From: Methylacidiphilum caldifontis
GTDB taxonomy: Bacteria > Verrucomicrobiota > Verrucomicrobiia > Methylacidiphilales > CAMAQI01
DNA: 10,255 nt
Direction of reading: 5' to 3'
NCBI GenBank assembly: GCA_945860255.1
Contig: CAMAQI010000073.1
Span: 1-10,255, forward strand
In this document: positions 1 to 7,470 of the stretch, piece after piece
Numbering within the stretch: position 1 is the stretch's first letter
How the letters are laid out: each line of letters begins with the position of its first letter
Position numbers and translations under genes: made by a program
Notes under the pieces: generated by a model
Seen by the model: the letters and a program-made list of their open reading frames with translations, nothing else
Database searches by the model: none
What the model was told of the DNA's origin: nothing

Positions 1-105
1 CGAAGTTTCAATAGGCCCCCTCAAAAAAAATCTCTTGGGAACAAGACGGTTTGAATTTTTCTTTTTAGGCTTTTCTTTCTTTTATCTAGAGCCACTCTCT
101 TCCTT
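1..105. other. Leader region of the exbB gene, no gene assigned
   Basis: No gene can be assigned here. Two plus-strand frames are open from the window edge (one closes at 52-54, another runs on beneath exbB), so the tail of an upstream gene cannot be excluded. A small hairpin TCTTG-GGAA-CAAGA with a GNRA-type loop sits at 33-46, followed after about nine bases by a T/C-rich tract (roughly 56-86). That could be a weak terminator for an upstream gene, or simply pyrimidine-rich leader. No Shine-Dalgarno sequence precedes the ATG at 106, and no convincing promoter pair was found. Confidence 0.4.
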
Positions 106-786
106 ATGTTCCCCTTACTTGCCGTTGAAGCCACTGCCACAACTCAACCTCTCACTCTTCTCGAGCTGATCCAGTCCGGGGGCTGGGTCATGGTTCCGCT
201 CTTTATCTCTTCCCTGCTCGTCGTTGCGCTCATTCTCTTTTATTTCATGACTTTGAAACGATCGACGATCTGCTCCGAAGATCTTCCGGCTAAAATGGAA
301 CCGTTCTTAGATAACGGCGATCTCCAAGGACTCTTAGCCTATGTTCAAACTCGCCCCGATGCCGTCTCCTCAATCTTAACGCAAACCTTACTCTTTTTGA
401 AAAAACACCCGCACGCCGATGTCGCAGCCCTTCAATCGGTCGCAGAGACCGAAGGAAGTCGCATCGCCGCCTCGATTCATCAAAAAACGATCTATCTCAT
501 GGATCTAGGAGCTCTCGCTCCGATGCTCGGTCTCTTTGGAACGGTCATCGGGATTCTCCGTTCCTTTGGCTCGATTGCCCTTGAATCAAGTCCGATGCGA
601 ACGATGCTCCTTGCAGGCGGCGTCTCACAGGCACTCGTCGCCACCGCAGCCGGTCTCGTGATCGGAATCACGGCAATGTTCTTCTATTCCTATTTTCGAG
701 GACGTGTTCAAGGTCTGATCTCCGACCTGGAAATCCAAACCGCTCTCGCTCTTCAACCGATTTTGCTTTTAAAGAAAAACAAATAA
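106..786 (+). CDS. MotA/TolQ/ExbB family proton channel protein
   Basis: This is an inner-membrane proton channel subunit of the ExbB/TolQ family. Such proteins form a pentamer around an ExbD/TolR dimer and turn the proton motive force into work on the periplasm or outer membrane. The 226-residue length is normal. Three membrane segments are visible at about residues 28-50, 132-156 and 174-197. The last two carry the family signature GLFGTVIGI (about 142-150) and ALVATAAGLVIGI (about 177-189), including the conserved pore Thr (about 180). The exbD partner follows after 6 bases, so the two are surely co-transcribed. Whether the system is TonB-type (uptake) or Tol-type (envelope integrity) cannot be told, because no tonB, tolA, tolB or pal is in the window. 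The start is uncertain: there is no ribosome binding site, and the frame stays open back to 55 with hydrophobic codons that read like a signal peptide. Confidence 0.93.
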   Translation: MFPLLAVEATATTQPLTLLELIQSGGWVMVPLFISSLLVVALILFYFMTLKRSTICSEDLPAKMEPFLDNGDLQGLLAYVQTRPDAVSSILTQTLLFLKKHPHADVAALQSVAETEGSRIAASIHQKTIYLMDLGALAPMLGLFGTVIGILRSFGSIALESSPMRTMLLAGGVSQALVATAAGLVIGITAMFFYSYFRGRVQGLISDLEIQTALALQPILLLKKNK

Positions 787-792
787 ATTGAG

Positions 793-1212
793 ATGAACTT
801 CCGCAAGCGCATTCATCCGGAGTCGATCACGCTTCAACTCGCGCCGATGATCGATGTCATCCTCTTTCTCCTTACTTTTTTTCTTCTAACCTGGAATCTC
901 GCCCGATACGAGGCCGATCTCGAAGTCAAAATTCCGAAAGCACAGAACGCCAAAGACCCCCAGCGTCTTCCTGGAGAAGTGATTATCAATATTCGTAAAG
1001 AGGGAGTGGTCACGTTAAATCGCCGAGAGGTTCCCCTCACCGAACTCAAAGAGATCTTAAAAGAGATTTCGAAACAATACCCCGATCAAGCGGTGATTAT
1101 CCGTGCAGATGAAGGAACGGAATATCGTTTCCTCATCGGGGTTCTCGATATTTGTAGCGGTGAAAATCTCTGGAACGTCGCCTTTGCAACGAATAAAAAT
1201 GACCCCAAATAG
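793..1212 (+). CDS. ExbD/TolR family biopolymer transport protein
   Basis: This is the partner of the upstream channel. ExbD/TolR proteins have one membrane helix inside the ExbB/TolQ pentamer and a periplasmic domain. The protein has 139 residues, usual for the family. After a short basic N-terminus, the motif LAPMIDVILFLLTFFLL (about residues 16-32) forms the transmembrane helix. It holds the essential proton-carrying Asp at residue 21, equivalent to Asp25 of E. coli ExbD and Asp23 of TolR. The remainder (about 40-139) is the periplasmic domain, with the typical VIIRADEGTEY stretch near 101-111. Only a short GAG lies just before the start, so initiation probably depends on coupling to exbB. 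The stop codon is followed nine bases later by an 80-base repeat (1222-1301). Confidence 0.93.
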   Translation: MNFRKRIHPESITLQLAPMIDVILFLLTFFLLTWNLARYEADLEVKIPKAQNAKDPQRLPGEVIINIRKEGVVTLNRREVPLTELKEILKEISKQYPDQAVIIRADEGTEYRFLIGVLDICSGENLWNVAFATNKNDPK

Positions 1213-1221
1213 AAAACCTCC

Positions 1222-1301
1222 TAAATCGGTTAAAGACTGAAACCAAGGATATCTCCCCAATGAAAATATTTTCTATCCCATTTCAATCGCATTGAATTCC
1301 G
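1222..1301 (+). repeat. 80-base dispersed repeat, copy 1 (behind exbD)
   Basis: This stretch matches the reverse complement of 8895-8974 at 75 of 80 positions with no gaps. Similarity stops sharply at both ends. Internal structure: hairpin CGGTT-AAA-GACTG at 1227-1239 (two G-U pairs when read as plus-strand RNA), the perfect 12-base palindrome GAAAATATTTTC at 1262-1273, and hairpin TCAAT-CGC-ATTGA at 1283-1295. In this copy TAAATCGG (1222-1229) is also matched by its complement CCGATTTA (1299-1306), giving 8-base terminal inverted repeats that begin and end with TA. It fills most of the 106-base gap between exbD and the TPR gene. No coding capacity is apparent. Its nature (MITE-like element or structured RNA) is inference. 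Confidence 0.9.
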
Positions 1302-1318
1302 ATTTATGAATTTTAACA

Positions 1319-3673
1319 ATGATGAAAAAGACTACTCTTATCCCCTCTTTTCCTCTGTTCTTATTACTCCTCGCCCCCTTACTGATTCCTCTCTCCCTCT
1401 TCGCCACCGATTCCCTTCCCAAAACACCTCCTCTTGAACTGTCGATCCTTTCTCCCAGCGATCCGATCATCGAACGCGGACTCTTGCTCCTCTCTCAACA
1501 ACAGTACGAGGCAGCGATCCTCGAATTTTCAAAGGTGGTTCAAAACTACCCCTCTGACCTTCGTTACGATGAATCGCTCTTTCAAATCGCAGAATGTTAT
1601 CGATTCCTAGGACGAAACAACGATGCCGTAAATGCCTACCTCTATCTCGAAAAAAACAGTCCCCAATCCCTCTATCTTCCTCAAATTCAAATTCAAGTAG
1701 GACTTCTCTTCGGAAAATTAGAGAAATACAAACAGGCCATTCCCTATCTTCAAAAAGCCCTTGAAAAACCCCCCGCTGAAATTCGCCCGCTGCTTCAATA
1801 TGCCCTTGGACTTGCGCTCCTCCGCAATCAACAACCGACGGAGGCGATTCCCCTCTTTCTATCGGTACTCAAATCCTCTCCTCCAACGATTCTCTCCTCT
1901 CTCGCCTCCTGGGCCTTAGCCGATCACTATGAAAAATGGGGAAATCTTCCCGAAGCCTTGATCTATTGGAAACAAACCGTTCTCCTCACCGACGACGAGA
2001 GCCTTAAAGCTCAAGCGAGCGCTCGCGCCGGTTGGATTCTTCTGCAACAGGAAAAGAACGAGGAAGCACTCCCCCTTCTTGAACAAACCCGCCGATCAGA
2101 CCCCTCCGGAGATTGGCGAAAAATTGCGAACTCCGGACTCCTTCAAATTAAATATCAGCAAAAAAAATATGAGGAGGTTCTTCAGCTCTATAAAGAGGAA
2201 AGACAGAACTTTCTCGATTCTCGACGTTCGGAAATTTTCCTCATGGTTGGAATCTCTCACTATCAGCTCAAGAATCTGGAAAAAGCAGTGGAGACGTTAA
2301 CACTCTTGATTAAAAACTTTCCGGAACACTCTCAACTCCTTCTCGCCTCTTACACCCGATTCATCGCTTCGATTCAATTAGACCCCCAGAATACAACGGC
2401 TGAAACCGCAGCCTTCCTCTCTAAATTCCCCCAATCGGAGTACACGAATACGGTGAAACTTTTACGAGCGCAAGATTTTAGCCAACGGAAAAAATTCAAG
2501 GAATCACTCCCGATGTGGGAGGAGCTCAAAACCCTTAATGACCCTAAGCTTTCTCGAGAACAAATCTTATTCGAAAGAGCCCGAGCCTATTATGAAACCG
2601 CGGCTTGGATGAAGGCCGCAGCAGCCTTTGCCGATTTCATCCAAGAATTCCCCCAACATCCTCAAAGCTTCTCGGCCCGACTTTCCAAAGCGGTCGCCCT
2701 CCAACAAGCCGGCAATCACTCCCTTGAAGCCTGGGAGGAGATTCTTCCCTTTGCGACCGTTCCCTCCCCCTCTCATCAAATGGCCCTCGAACAAATCGGC
2801 TTACTCTCTTCCCAAAGAAATCTTAAAGAGAAAATGAAAAAAACGTTCAAGGAACTCCTTCGACTCTACCCAGAAAGTGAAACGATTCCCCTTGCCTACT
2901 TTAAACTCGCAACCATCGCCGTTGAGGAAAAAGAGCCGGAAAAAGCCTATGACCTTTTTGATCTCGCCCGCAAACGAGACCCGAAAACCTGGAGCTACGC
3001 CGCGACACAACAAATGCTTTATCTCGCCTACGATCTCAAACGGCCGGAAGAGACCTTTGCTCTGCTCACGGAATACGAACAACTCTCCGCCTCCTTAGGA
3101 AAAAAAGAATTGATCCCTGCCGCAGTCTATTATTGGCTCGGACAAATTCATTTCGACCAGAAAAAATATCTTCAAGCTGCCAATTTCTTTGCGGCCGTGA
3201 ATAGTCATCCTCAACCGGGAGACCTTCGAAATCCCTCCTGGTGGTATCTCGCGGAATCCCAACGCGAAGCAGGACTCTGGAAATTTGCGATCGTCAGCTA
3301 TCAACGCTTCGAAAAACTAGATCCAGAAAAAGCGAAAACCAATCAGTTCCTTCTCGCCCTTGCTCAATCCCATCTCGGAGCGAAAGAATGGAACTCCGCT
3401 CAAGCCCTCGCAGAAAAGGTGATGCTCCAGGATCCCGATGGGAAATCAACCGCTCAGGCCCGTTTCCTTGTCGCAGAATGCCATGAAGGTCGCAAAGACC
3501 CGTTGTCGGCAGCCAAATCCTTTGCGGCGATTGCCGTTCTCTATCAAGACCCTTATTGGACCCCCCACGCGATGCATCGCGCCTCCCTTGCCTTCACGAA
3601 ATCGGGAGACCCGATCACCGGCCTGATCTGGTCTGAAAAACTCAAAAAAGCCTACCCTCAGTTTCGTAAATAA
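1319..3673 (+). CDS. Exported tetratricopeptide repeat (TPR) protein
   Basis: This is a 784-residue protein with an N-terminal signal peptide: MMKK followed by a long leucine-rich hydrophobic stretch to about residue 28, with likely cleavage near LFA-TDS. From about residue 48 to the C-terminus it is built almost wholly of TPR-like helix pairs, with repeated Y/A-A-x-x-x-F/Y patterns ending in YP or P, for example QQYEAAILEFSKVVQNYP (about 61-78). No enzymatic domain is seen. TPR solenoids serve as protein-binding scaffolds. Being exported and placed behind exbB-exbD suggests a periplasmic or outer-membrane adaptor for that channel, comparable in role to CpoB/YbgF in the Tol system, but this rests on position only. 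The gap to exbD is 106 bases and contains an 80-base repeat, so a separate promoter is possible. There is no Shine-Dalgarno sequence. ATG at 1322 is an equally possible start. Confidence 0.85.
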   Translation: MMKKTTLIPSFPLFLLLLAPLLIPLSLFATDSLPKTPPLELSILSPSDPIIERGLLLLSQQQYEAAILEFSKVVQNYPSDLRYDESLFQIAECYRFLGRNNDAVNAYLYLEKNSPQSLYLPQIQIQVGLLFGKLEKYKQAIPYLQKALEKPPAEIRPLLQYALGLALLRNQQPTEAIPLFLSVLKSSPPTILSSLASWALADHYEKWGNLPEALIYWKQTVLLTDDESLKAQASARAGWILLQQEKNEEALPLLEQTRRSDPSGDWRKIANSGLLQIKYQQKKYEEVLQLYKEERQNFLDSRRSEIFLMVGISHYQLKNLEKAVETLTLLIKNFPEHSQLLLASYTRFIASIQLDPQNTTAETAAFLSKFPQSEYTNTVKLLRAQDFSQRKKFKESLPMWEELKTLNDPKLSREQILFERARAYYETAAWMKAAAAFADFIQEFPQHPQSFSARLSKAVALQQAGNHSLEAWEEILPFATVPSPSHQMALEQIGLLSSQRNLKEKMKKTFKELLRLYPESETIPLAYFKLATIAVEEKEPEKAYDLFDLARKRDPKTWSYAATQQMLYLAYDLKRPEETFALLTEYEQLSASLGKKELIPAAVYYWLGQIHFDQKKYLQAANFFAAVNSHPQPGDLRNPSWWYLAESQREAGLWKFAIVSYQRFEKLDPEKAKTNQFLLALAQSHLGAKEWNSAQALAEKVMLQDPDGKSTAQARFLVAECHEGRKDPLSAAKSFAAIAVLYQDPYWTPHAMHRASLAFTKSGDPITGLIWSEKLKKAYPQFRK

Positions 3674-3704
3674 ACTCTGTTTTATTAGATTTACTAAAAA
3701 TTAT

Positions 3705-3732
3705 TTGTTAAAACTAATTAATCGCTTATAGT
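3705..3732 (+). promoter_or_regulatory. Putative sigma-70 promoter of the saccharopine dehydrogenase-like gene
   Basis: The 79-base gap after the TPR gene is strikingly AT-rich. It contains TTGTTA (3705-3710) and TATAGT (3727-3732) separated by 16 bases, a good match to -35 and -10 boxes. It lies about 20 bases before the start codon and implies a very short 5' leader. No clear terminator for the TPR gene is seen in the same gap. Confidence 0.5.
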
Positions 3733-3741
3733 AAACAACAC

Positions 3742-3747
3742 AGGAGA
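3742..3747 (+). promoter_or_regulatory. Strong Shine-Dalgarno site
   Basis: AGGAGA lies five bases before the ATG at 3753 and fixes that start. It is the best ribosome binding site in the window; most other starts here have none. Confidence 0.8.
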
Positions 3748-3752
3748 CGAAT

Positions 3753-4982
3753 ATGGCAATCGCAATGGTACTCGGCACTGGGGGAGTAGGATCGGTCATT
3801 GGACAAAAGCTCCATACCTACGATTGCTTTAAAAAAATAATCCTCGCCGATCGGGATACCACTTTTGCGAAAACACTGCAGGACAATACCAAAGACAACC
3901 GATTTGAGGTCTGCCAAGTCAACGCAACCAATGTAAAGGAACTCTCGGCCTTTATGATCGATAAAAAGGTCGATGTGACCCTCAATGCCTGCAATAGCGT
4001 TGTCAACTTTTCAGTTCTCGAAGCCTGTTCGATTGCAGGCTCTCACTATATCGATATGGCCGCGGATATCTACTCCCCTTCTGGAGCCAAAAAATCAGGA
4101 AAAAACTCTTACGAAGCGGAGATCGATCGATTTAATCAACCGTTTCTCGATAAAAACATCGCCGGAGTCATCTGTATGGGAGTCGACCCCGGGGCGGTCA
4201 ATGTTTTTGCCCGTTGGGCGATGGATCGACTCGATACCGCCTCCAGTATTCGCATTCTCGATGCCGACAATGGAGATGTAAAAGGCTATCGATTTGCCGT
4301 TCTATTTTCCCCAGAAACTTTTTTTGAGGAGTTAGGAGCCGTCCCCTATTATGTGAAAGATGGACAAGTCACTTCAGGGAGACCTTTAGAAACCGAGGTC
4401 GAATGGATTCGTTTTCCCGATCCGATTGGACTTGTTAAAACCTACGCCGTGGCCCACGAAGAAGGGGTCAGTCTCGGAATCTATCCTCCCTTTGTTAAAA
4501 AAGGGGTACGTTACTCGGTCTTTAAATATTCGATTTCCGACAAGGTCTATAACATCGCAAAGTCCCTCTCTCTCCTTGGACTCGACTCTTGGAAAAAAAT
4601 TAAAGTCGATGGAGTCGAAGTCGCTCCTGTTCGTGTTGCGGCCGCCAACCTTCCGAAGCCAGCTCAACTCGGCGCCACGGTCGATGGATTCTCCTGTGTC
4701 GGAGCGGAAGTCCGAGGAGTCAAAGACGGTATCCCCGTCGAATACTTTATCTACACAATGGATAGCCATCGTGAAACCTATGACAAATATGGCTACTCGT
4801 TGACTGTGGTTCAGACGGGAATCCCCCCTGCGGTCACCGCAAAGCTCCTCGTCACTGGAAAGATTAAAGAACGTGGCGTGATGATGCCCGAGGCTCTTGC
4901 TCCTGATCTGATTATGGAGGAATTCGTTAAAGAGGGTCTTAATATCTTCGTTGAAAAACGTGAATCCAAAAAATGGGTCTAA
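3753..4982 (+). CDS. Saccharopine dehydrogenase-family oxidoreductase
   Basis: This is a 409-residue NAD(P)-dependent enzyme of the saccharopine dehydrogenase / carboxynorspermidine synthase family. The N-terminal Rossmann fold shows VLGTGGVGSVIG (residues 6-17) with a GxGGVG nucleotide-binding loop and an acidic LADRD at 31-35. The family motif GVDPGAVNVFA is at about 143-153. The C-terminal part includes TGIPPAVTAKLLVTGKIKERGV, the kind of tail seen in glutamate-forming saccharopine dehydrogenases (LYS9, the SDH half of LKR/SDH). Possible reactions are saccharopine to aminoadipate semialdehyde plus glutamate, or carboxynorspermidine synthesis in polyamine formation. The downstream aldehyde dehydrogenase favours the first. 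No lysine-ketoglutarate reductase is in the window. The start is fixed by a good ribosome binding site. Family assignment is firm; the exact substrate is not. Confidence 0.85.
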   Translation: MAIAMVLGTGGVGSVIGQKLHTYDCFKKIILADRDTTFAKTLQDNTKDNRFEVCQVNATNVKELSAFMIDKKVDVTLNACNSVVNFSVLEACSIAGSHYIDMAADIYSPSGAKKSGKNSYEAEIDRFNQPFLDKNIAGVICMGVDPGAVNVFARWAMDRLDTASSIRILDADNGDVKGYRFAVLFSPETFFEELGAVPYYVKDGQVTSGRPLETEVEWIRFPDPIGLVKTYAVAHEEGVSLGIYPPFVKKGVRYSVFKYSISDKVYNIAKSLSLLGLDSWKKIKVDGVEVAPVRVAAANLPKPAQLGATVDGFSCVGAEVRGVKDGIPVEYFIYTMDSHRETYDKYGYSLTVVQTGIPPAVTAKLLVTGKIKERGVMMPEALAPDLIMEEFVKEGLNIFVEKRESKKWV

Positions 4983-6424
4983 TCACCGCTCTCATGATGA
5001 CACGATCTCTTCTCATTCATGGCACTTGGATTCCCACCACTGAATCCCACCCCATTCATCGCCCTTACGATGGAACGCTCTTAGGTGCGGTGGCATTAGC
5101 CACTCATGAAGATCTCGATCGAGCACTCGACTCCTGTCAGTCCGCTTTCGAACAATTGAAATCAACTCCGGGATTCGAACGGGCACAACGTCTTCTTGCC
5201 ATCGCGAGTGGAATCGAAAAACGCAAAAAAGAGTTCGCCCAACTCATTGCAGAAGAATCAGGAAAGCCGCTCTTTCTGGCACTTGCCGAAGTGACTCGAG
5301 CCATCGATACCTTCACCGCTGCCTCAGAAGCGGCACGAGAAGATCAGGTCGAGGGACTTTGCCTCGATGCCTTTGCGCCAGGGAAAAATCATTTTGGGAT
5401 CAGTCGCCGATTCCCCTTAGGAATCATCTACGGAATCACTCCCTTTAATTTCCCACTGAATCTAGTCGCCCATAAAGTCGCTCCTTGCATCGCAACGAAC
5501 AACGTGATGCTCCTCAAGCCCGCCCTTAAAACTCCCCTCACCGCCTATTTGCTCGGAGAGATTTTAATCGAAGCAGGCCTTCCGGCGGGACAAATTAATA
5601 TCGTCACCTGCACCCACGCCGTCGCCGACTATCTCATCGAAGATCCCCGGATCAAAAAAATATCATTTACAGGAAGTCCGGCAATCGGATGGAAAATAAA
5701 ATCGCGGTGTGGCACGAAACGAATTACTCTGGAACTCGGCGGCAATGCAGCGGTCGTGGTGCATTCCGATAGCGATTGGAAAAAAGCAATTCCAGCAATC
5801 GCGACAGGGGCTTTCAGTAATGCCGGTCAATCTTGTATCAGCGTTCAAAGAATCCTTCTTCAGCAATCGATCCTCTCTGCCTTTGAAAAGGAATTTCTCT
5901 CTTATACTCAAGAAAAAATAAAATACGGAAACCCCCTTGATCTTCAGGTTCTCGTCGGCCCGATGATCGATCTCCTGGCCCTCCAAAAAACTGTGGAATG
6001 GATCGATGAAGCAATCCTTCATGGAGCCACCTTACTGTGTGGAGGAAAATCGGAAGGGACTATTCTCCCTCCCACTGTTTTAACGAATGTCCGTCACAGC
6101 GATAAAATCTACTGCGAAGAGGCCTTCGCTCCTGTCGTCCTCCTTGAACCGTATGAGACCTACGAACAAGCTCTCGCATTGGTCAATGAATCCGACTACG
6201 GATTGCAAGCCGGAATCTACACTCAAGATATTGGACGAATCTGGAAGGCCTTTGAAACCCTTGAGGTCGGAGGAGTGCTCATCAATCAAGTCCCCACGTT
6301 CCGAACAGAAAATATGCCCTATGGAGGAACCAAACTTAGCGGCTTTGGACGGGAAGGGATTCGCTATGCGATGGAAGAGATGACCGAATTAAAATCGCTC
6401 ATTCTCCAGCTTCCGAACACTTAA
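4973..6424 (+). CDS. NAD(P)-dependent aldehyde dehydrogenase
   Basis: This oxidises an aldehyde to its acid with NAD(P)+. The 483-residue length is typical of the ALDH superfamily. Signature parts are visible: the coenzyme-binding TPFNFPLNLVAHKVAP (about 156-171), FTGSPAIGWKI (about 231-241), the general-base Glu254 in LELGG, and the nucleophile Cys288 in NAGQSCISVQR. The 34-residue spacing between Glu and Cys equals that in human ALDH2. The protein is complete and looks active. Its start overlaps the preceding gene by 10 bases; the ATGs at 4994 or 4997, giving a mature-looking MTRSLLIHGTW N-terminus, are at least as likely. The two genes are certainly one operon. With the saccharopine dehydrogenase-like enzyme upstream, aminoadipate semialdehyde is the suggested substrate. 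Succinate semialdehyde, lactaldehyde or other aldehydes remain possible. Confidence 0.9.
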   Translation: MGLITALMMTRSLLIHGTWIPTTESHPIHRPYDGTLLGAVALATHEDLDRALDSCQSAFEQLKSTPGFERAQRLLAIASGIEKRKKEFAQLIAEESGKPLFLALAEVTRAIDTFTAASEAAREDQVEGLCLDAFAPGKNHFGISRRFPLGIIYGITPFNFPLNLVAHKVAPCIATNNVMLLKPALKTPLTAYLLGEILIEAGLPAGQINIVTCTHAVADYLIEDPRIKKISFTGSPAIGWKIKSRCGTKRITLELGGNAAVVVHSDSDWKKAIPAIATGAFSNAGQSCISVQRILLQQSILSAFEKEFLSYTQEKIKYGNPLDLQVLVGPMIDLLALQKTVEWIDEAILHGATLLCGGKSEGTILPPTVLTNVRHSDKIYCEEAFAPVVLLEPYETYEQALALVNESDYGLQAGIYTQDIGRIWKAFETLEVGGVLINQVPTFRTENMPYGGTKLSGFGREGIRYAMEEMTELKSLILQLPNT

Positions 6425-6443
6425 ACTCATCACGATTCTCAGG

Positions 6444-6465
6444 AGGGAAAAGAACTTAATTCCCT
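6444..6465. terminator. Possible bidirectional terminator between convergent genes
   Basis: AGGGAA (6444-6449) pairs with TTCCCT (6460-6465) around a 10-base loop in the short gap between the aldehyde dehydrogenase and the convergent OmpA-domain gene. The stop codon of the minus-strand gene lies in the loop. No T-run follows on the plus strand, and only a broken one occurs on the minus strand, so termination strength is doubtful. Confidence 0.3.
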
Positions 6466-7388
6466 GGCAATGGAGGGCGTATCTCCACTTGAGGCTCACT
6501 CGACTCCTGCGCGGAATAATGAAGCGCTCGTTGACTTTCCTCCTGCAGCAACGTTGCGACGCTATGACCTTTTTTCACAACGCGATTCGGAGCAAAAACA
6601 AGTTCAATCCGACGATTCTCCTGCTCCTTCCCCTCCCCAGGAATATTTAACGGCATATATTCTCCGCGGGAGACAAGGGCAAGTTTTGTCGGAGAGACTC
6701 CGAGTCGAATCATATAATCTAAAACCTTTTCAGCCCGCTCAGATCCAATCTTCCAATTACTTTTTGTCCCCGGCAACGAATCGGTATGGCCTTCAACTGC
6801 CATATAATAATCCCCCGAATAAAATTCAAAGACTTTCGCAATGATCGCCATTTGTTCTAATACAGGTGCAGGTAATTCCGTTGCTCCGGCATCAAAATAG
6901 GCTCCAGGAAGTTGAACCACCACATAGGGCCCACTGCGATAAGCCGGAAGCTCTGGAAAAAGATTGGCGAGCGTTTCAATCAAAAGTTTTGCATCTTCCG
7001 GTACCGCTCCATTCAAGGGTCGAGAAAAAACAGGCTTCGTTATCTCCGAAGATTGAATCTGAATCTCCTCAAGAGATTTTTTGACTGTTTCTAAGCGCTT
7101 TTGTAACGATTCGATCGTCGCCTCTTTATCTTCCGATTGAAGGGTAAGCTTCTGATAATCTTTCAGTAACCGCTCATTTTTTTGCATCAACTGTTGTCGC
7201 GCATCACGAATAGTGAGCATCTCTCGATATTGAAAATACATCACCCCCACAACCCCAAGCAAGACCATCGCGACAAAAATAAAAAGATACTTCACCCAAT
7301 TCGCTAAGCGAATTTGAAGAATGCGAGGAGCCCCAGGAGTATCATGTAACTCAACCCCTGCCCCTGTCATCGAGTTATCTTTTTTCAT
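6456..7388 (-). CDS. Membrane-anchored OmpA/MotB-like peptidoglycan-binding protein
   Basis: This 310-residue protein has a cytoplasmic N-terminus of about 32 residues, one transmembrane helix (about 33-52), a charged coiled-coil stretch (about 55-115) and a C-terminal OmpA-like domain (about 155-268). The domain shows VEGHTDSLPG with Asp203, NWKIGSERAEKV with Arg218 (the pair that holds the diaminopimelate of peptidoglycan in this family) and NRRIELVF. The order matches MotB, but the membrane helix has no Asp, so it is unlikely to be an ion-channel stator. A cell-wall tether or envelope organiser is more likely. A hydrophilic tail of about 40 residues follows the domain. The gene stands alone on the minus strand, divergent from nrdR. 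AAGAG abuts the start, so the exact start is not certain; Met7 is an alternative. Confidence 0.85.
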   Translation of the reverse strand: MKKDNSMTGAGVELHDTPGAPRILQIRLANWVKYLFIFVAMVLLGVVGVMYFQYREMLTIRDARQQLMQKNERLLKDYQKLTLQSEDKEATIESLQKRLETVKKSLEEIQIQSSEITKPVFSRPLNGAVPEDAKLLIETLANLFPELPAYRSGPYVVVQLPGAYFDAGATELPAPVLEQMAIIAKVFEFYSGDYYMAVEGHTDSLPGTKSNWKIGSERAEKVLDYMIRLGVSPTKLALVSRGEYMPLNIPGEGKEQENRRIELVFAPNRVVKKGHSVATLLQEESQRALHYSAQESSEPQVEIRPPLPGN

Positions 7389-7470
7389 CTCTTAAAAACC
7401 GATTCCGAAATTGAGCCCTCTCGACTTCGAATCAAAGCTATTTTCTTTTTAATCCCCTGCAAGTCGAATC

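Noticed and set aside
33..46. Hairpin TCTTG-GGAA-CAAGA followed by T-rich sequence as a terminator
   Set aside because: The stem has only five pairs and the T-rich stretch starts about nine bases later, so it is too weak to call an intrinsic terminator.
1222..1301. The 80-base repeat as an ordinary intrinsic terminator
   Set aside because: Neither hairpin is followed by a T-run in repeat sense, and the long near-identity between the two copies goes well beyond what a terminator needs.
4386..4803. Overlapping open frames of about 125 codons on both strands inside the saccharopine dehydrogenase-like gene
   Set aside because: The host gene carries family motifs over the same stretch. The alternative frames give no recognisable protein and are shadows of its codon use.
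3753..4982. Firm assignment as carboxynorspermidine synthase
   Set aside because: The Rossmann and DPG motifs are shared by the whole family, while the C-terminal tail and the adjacent aldehyde dehydrogenase point rather to saccharopine-type chemistry. No polyamine gene is adjacent.
5663..6022. 119-codon minus-strand frame inside the aldehyde dehydrogenase gene
   Set aside because: It lies opposite the catalytic region (Cys288), which is clearly coding on the plus strand. No start signal or known motif was found.
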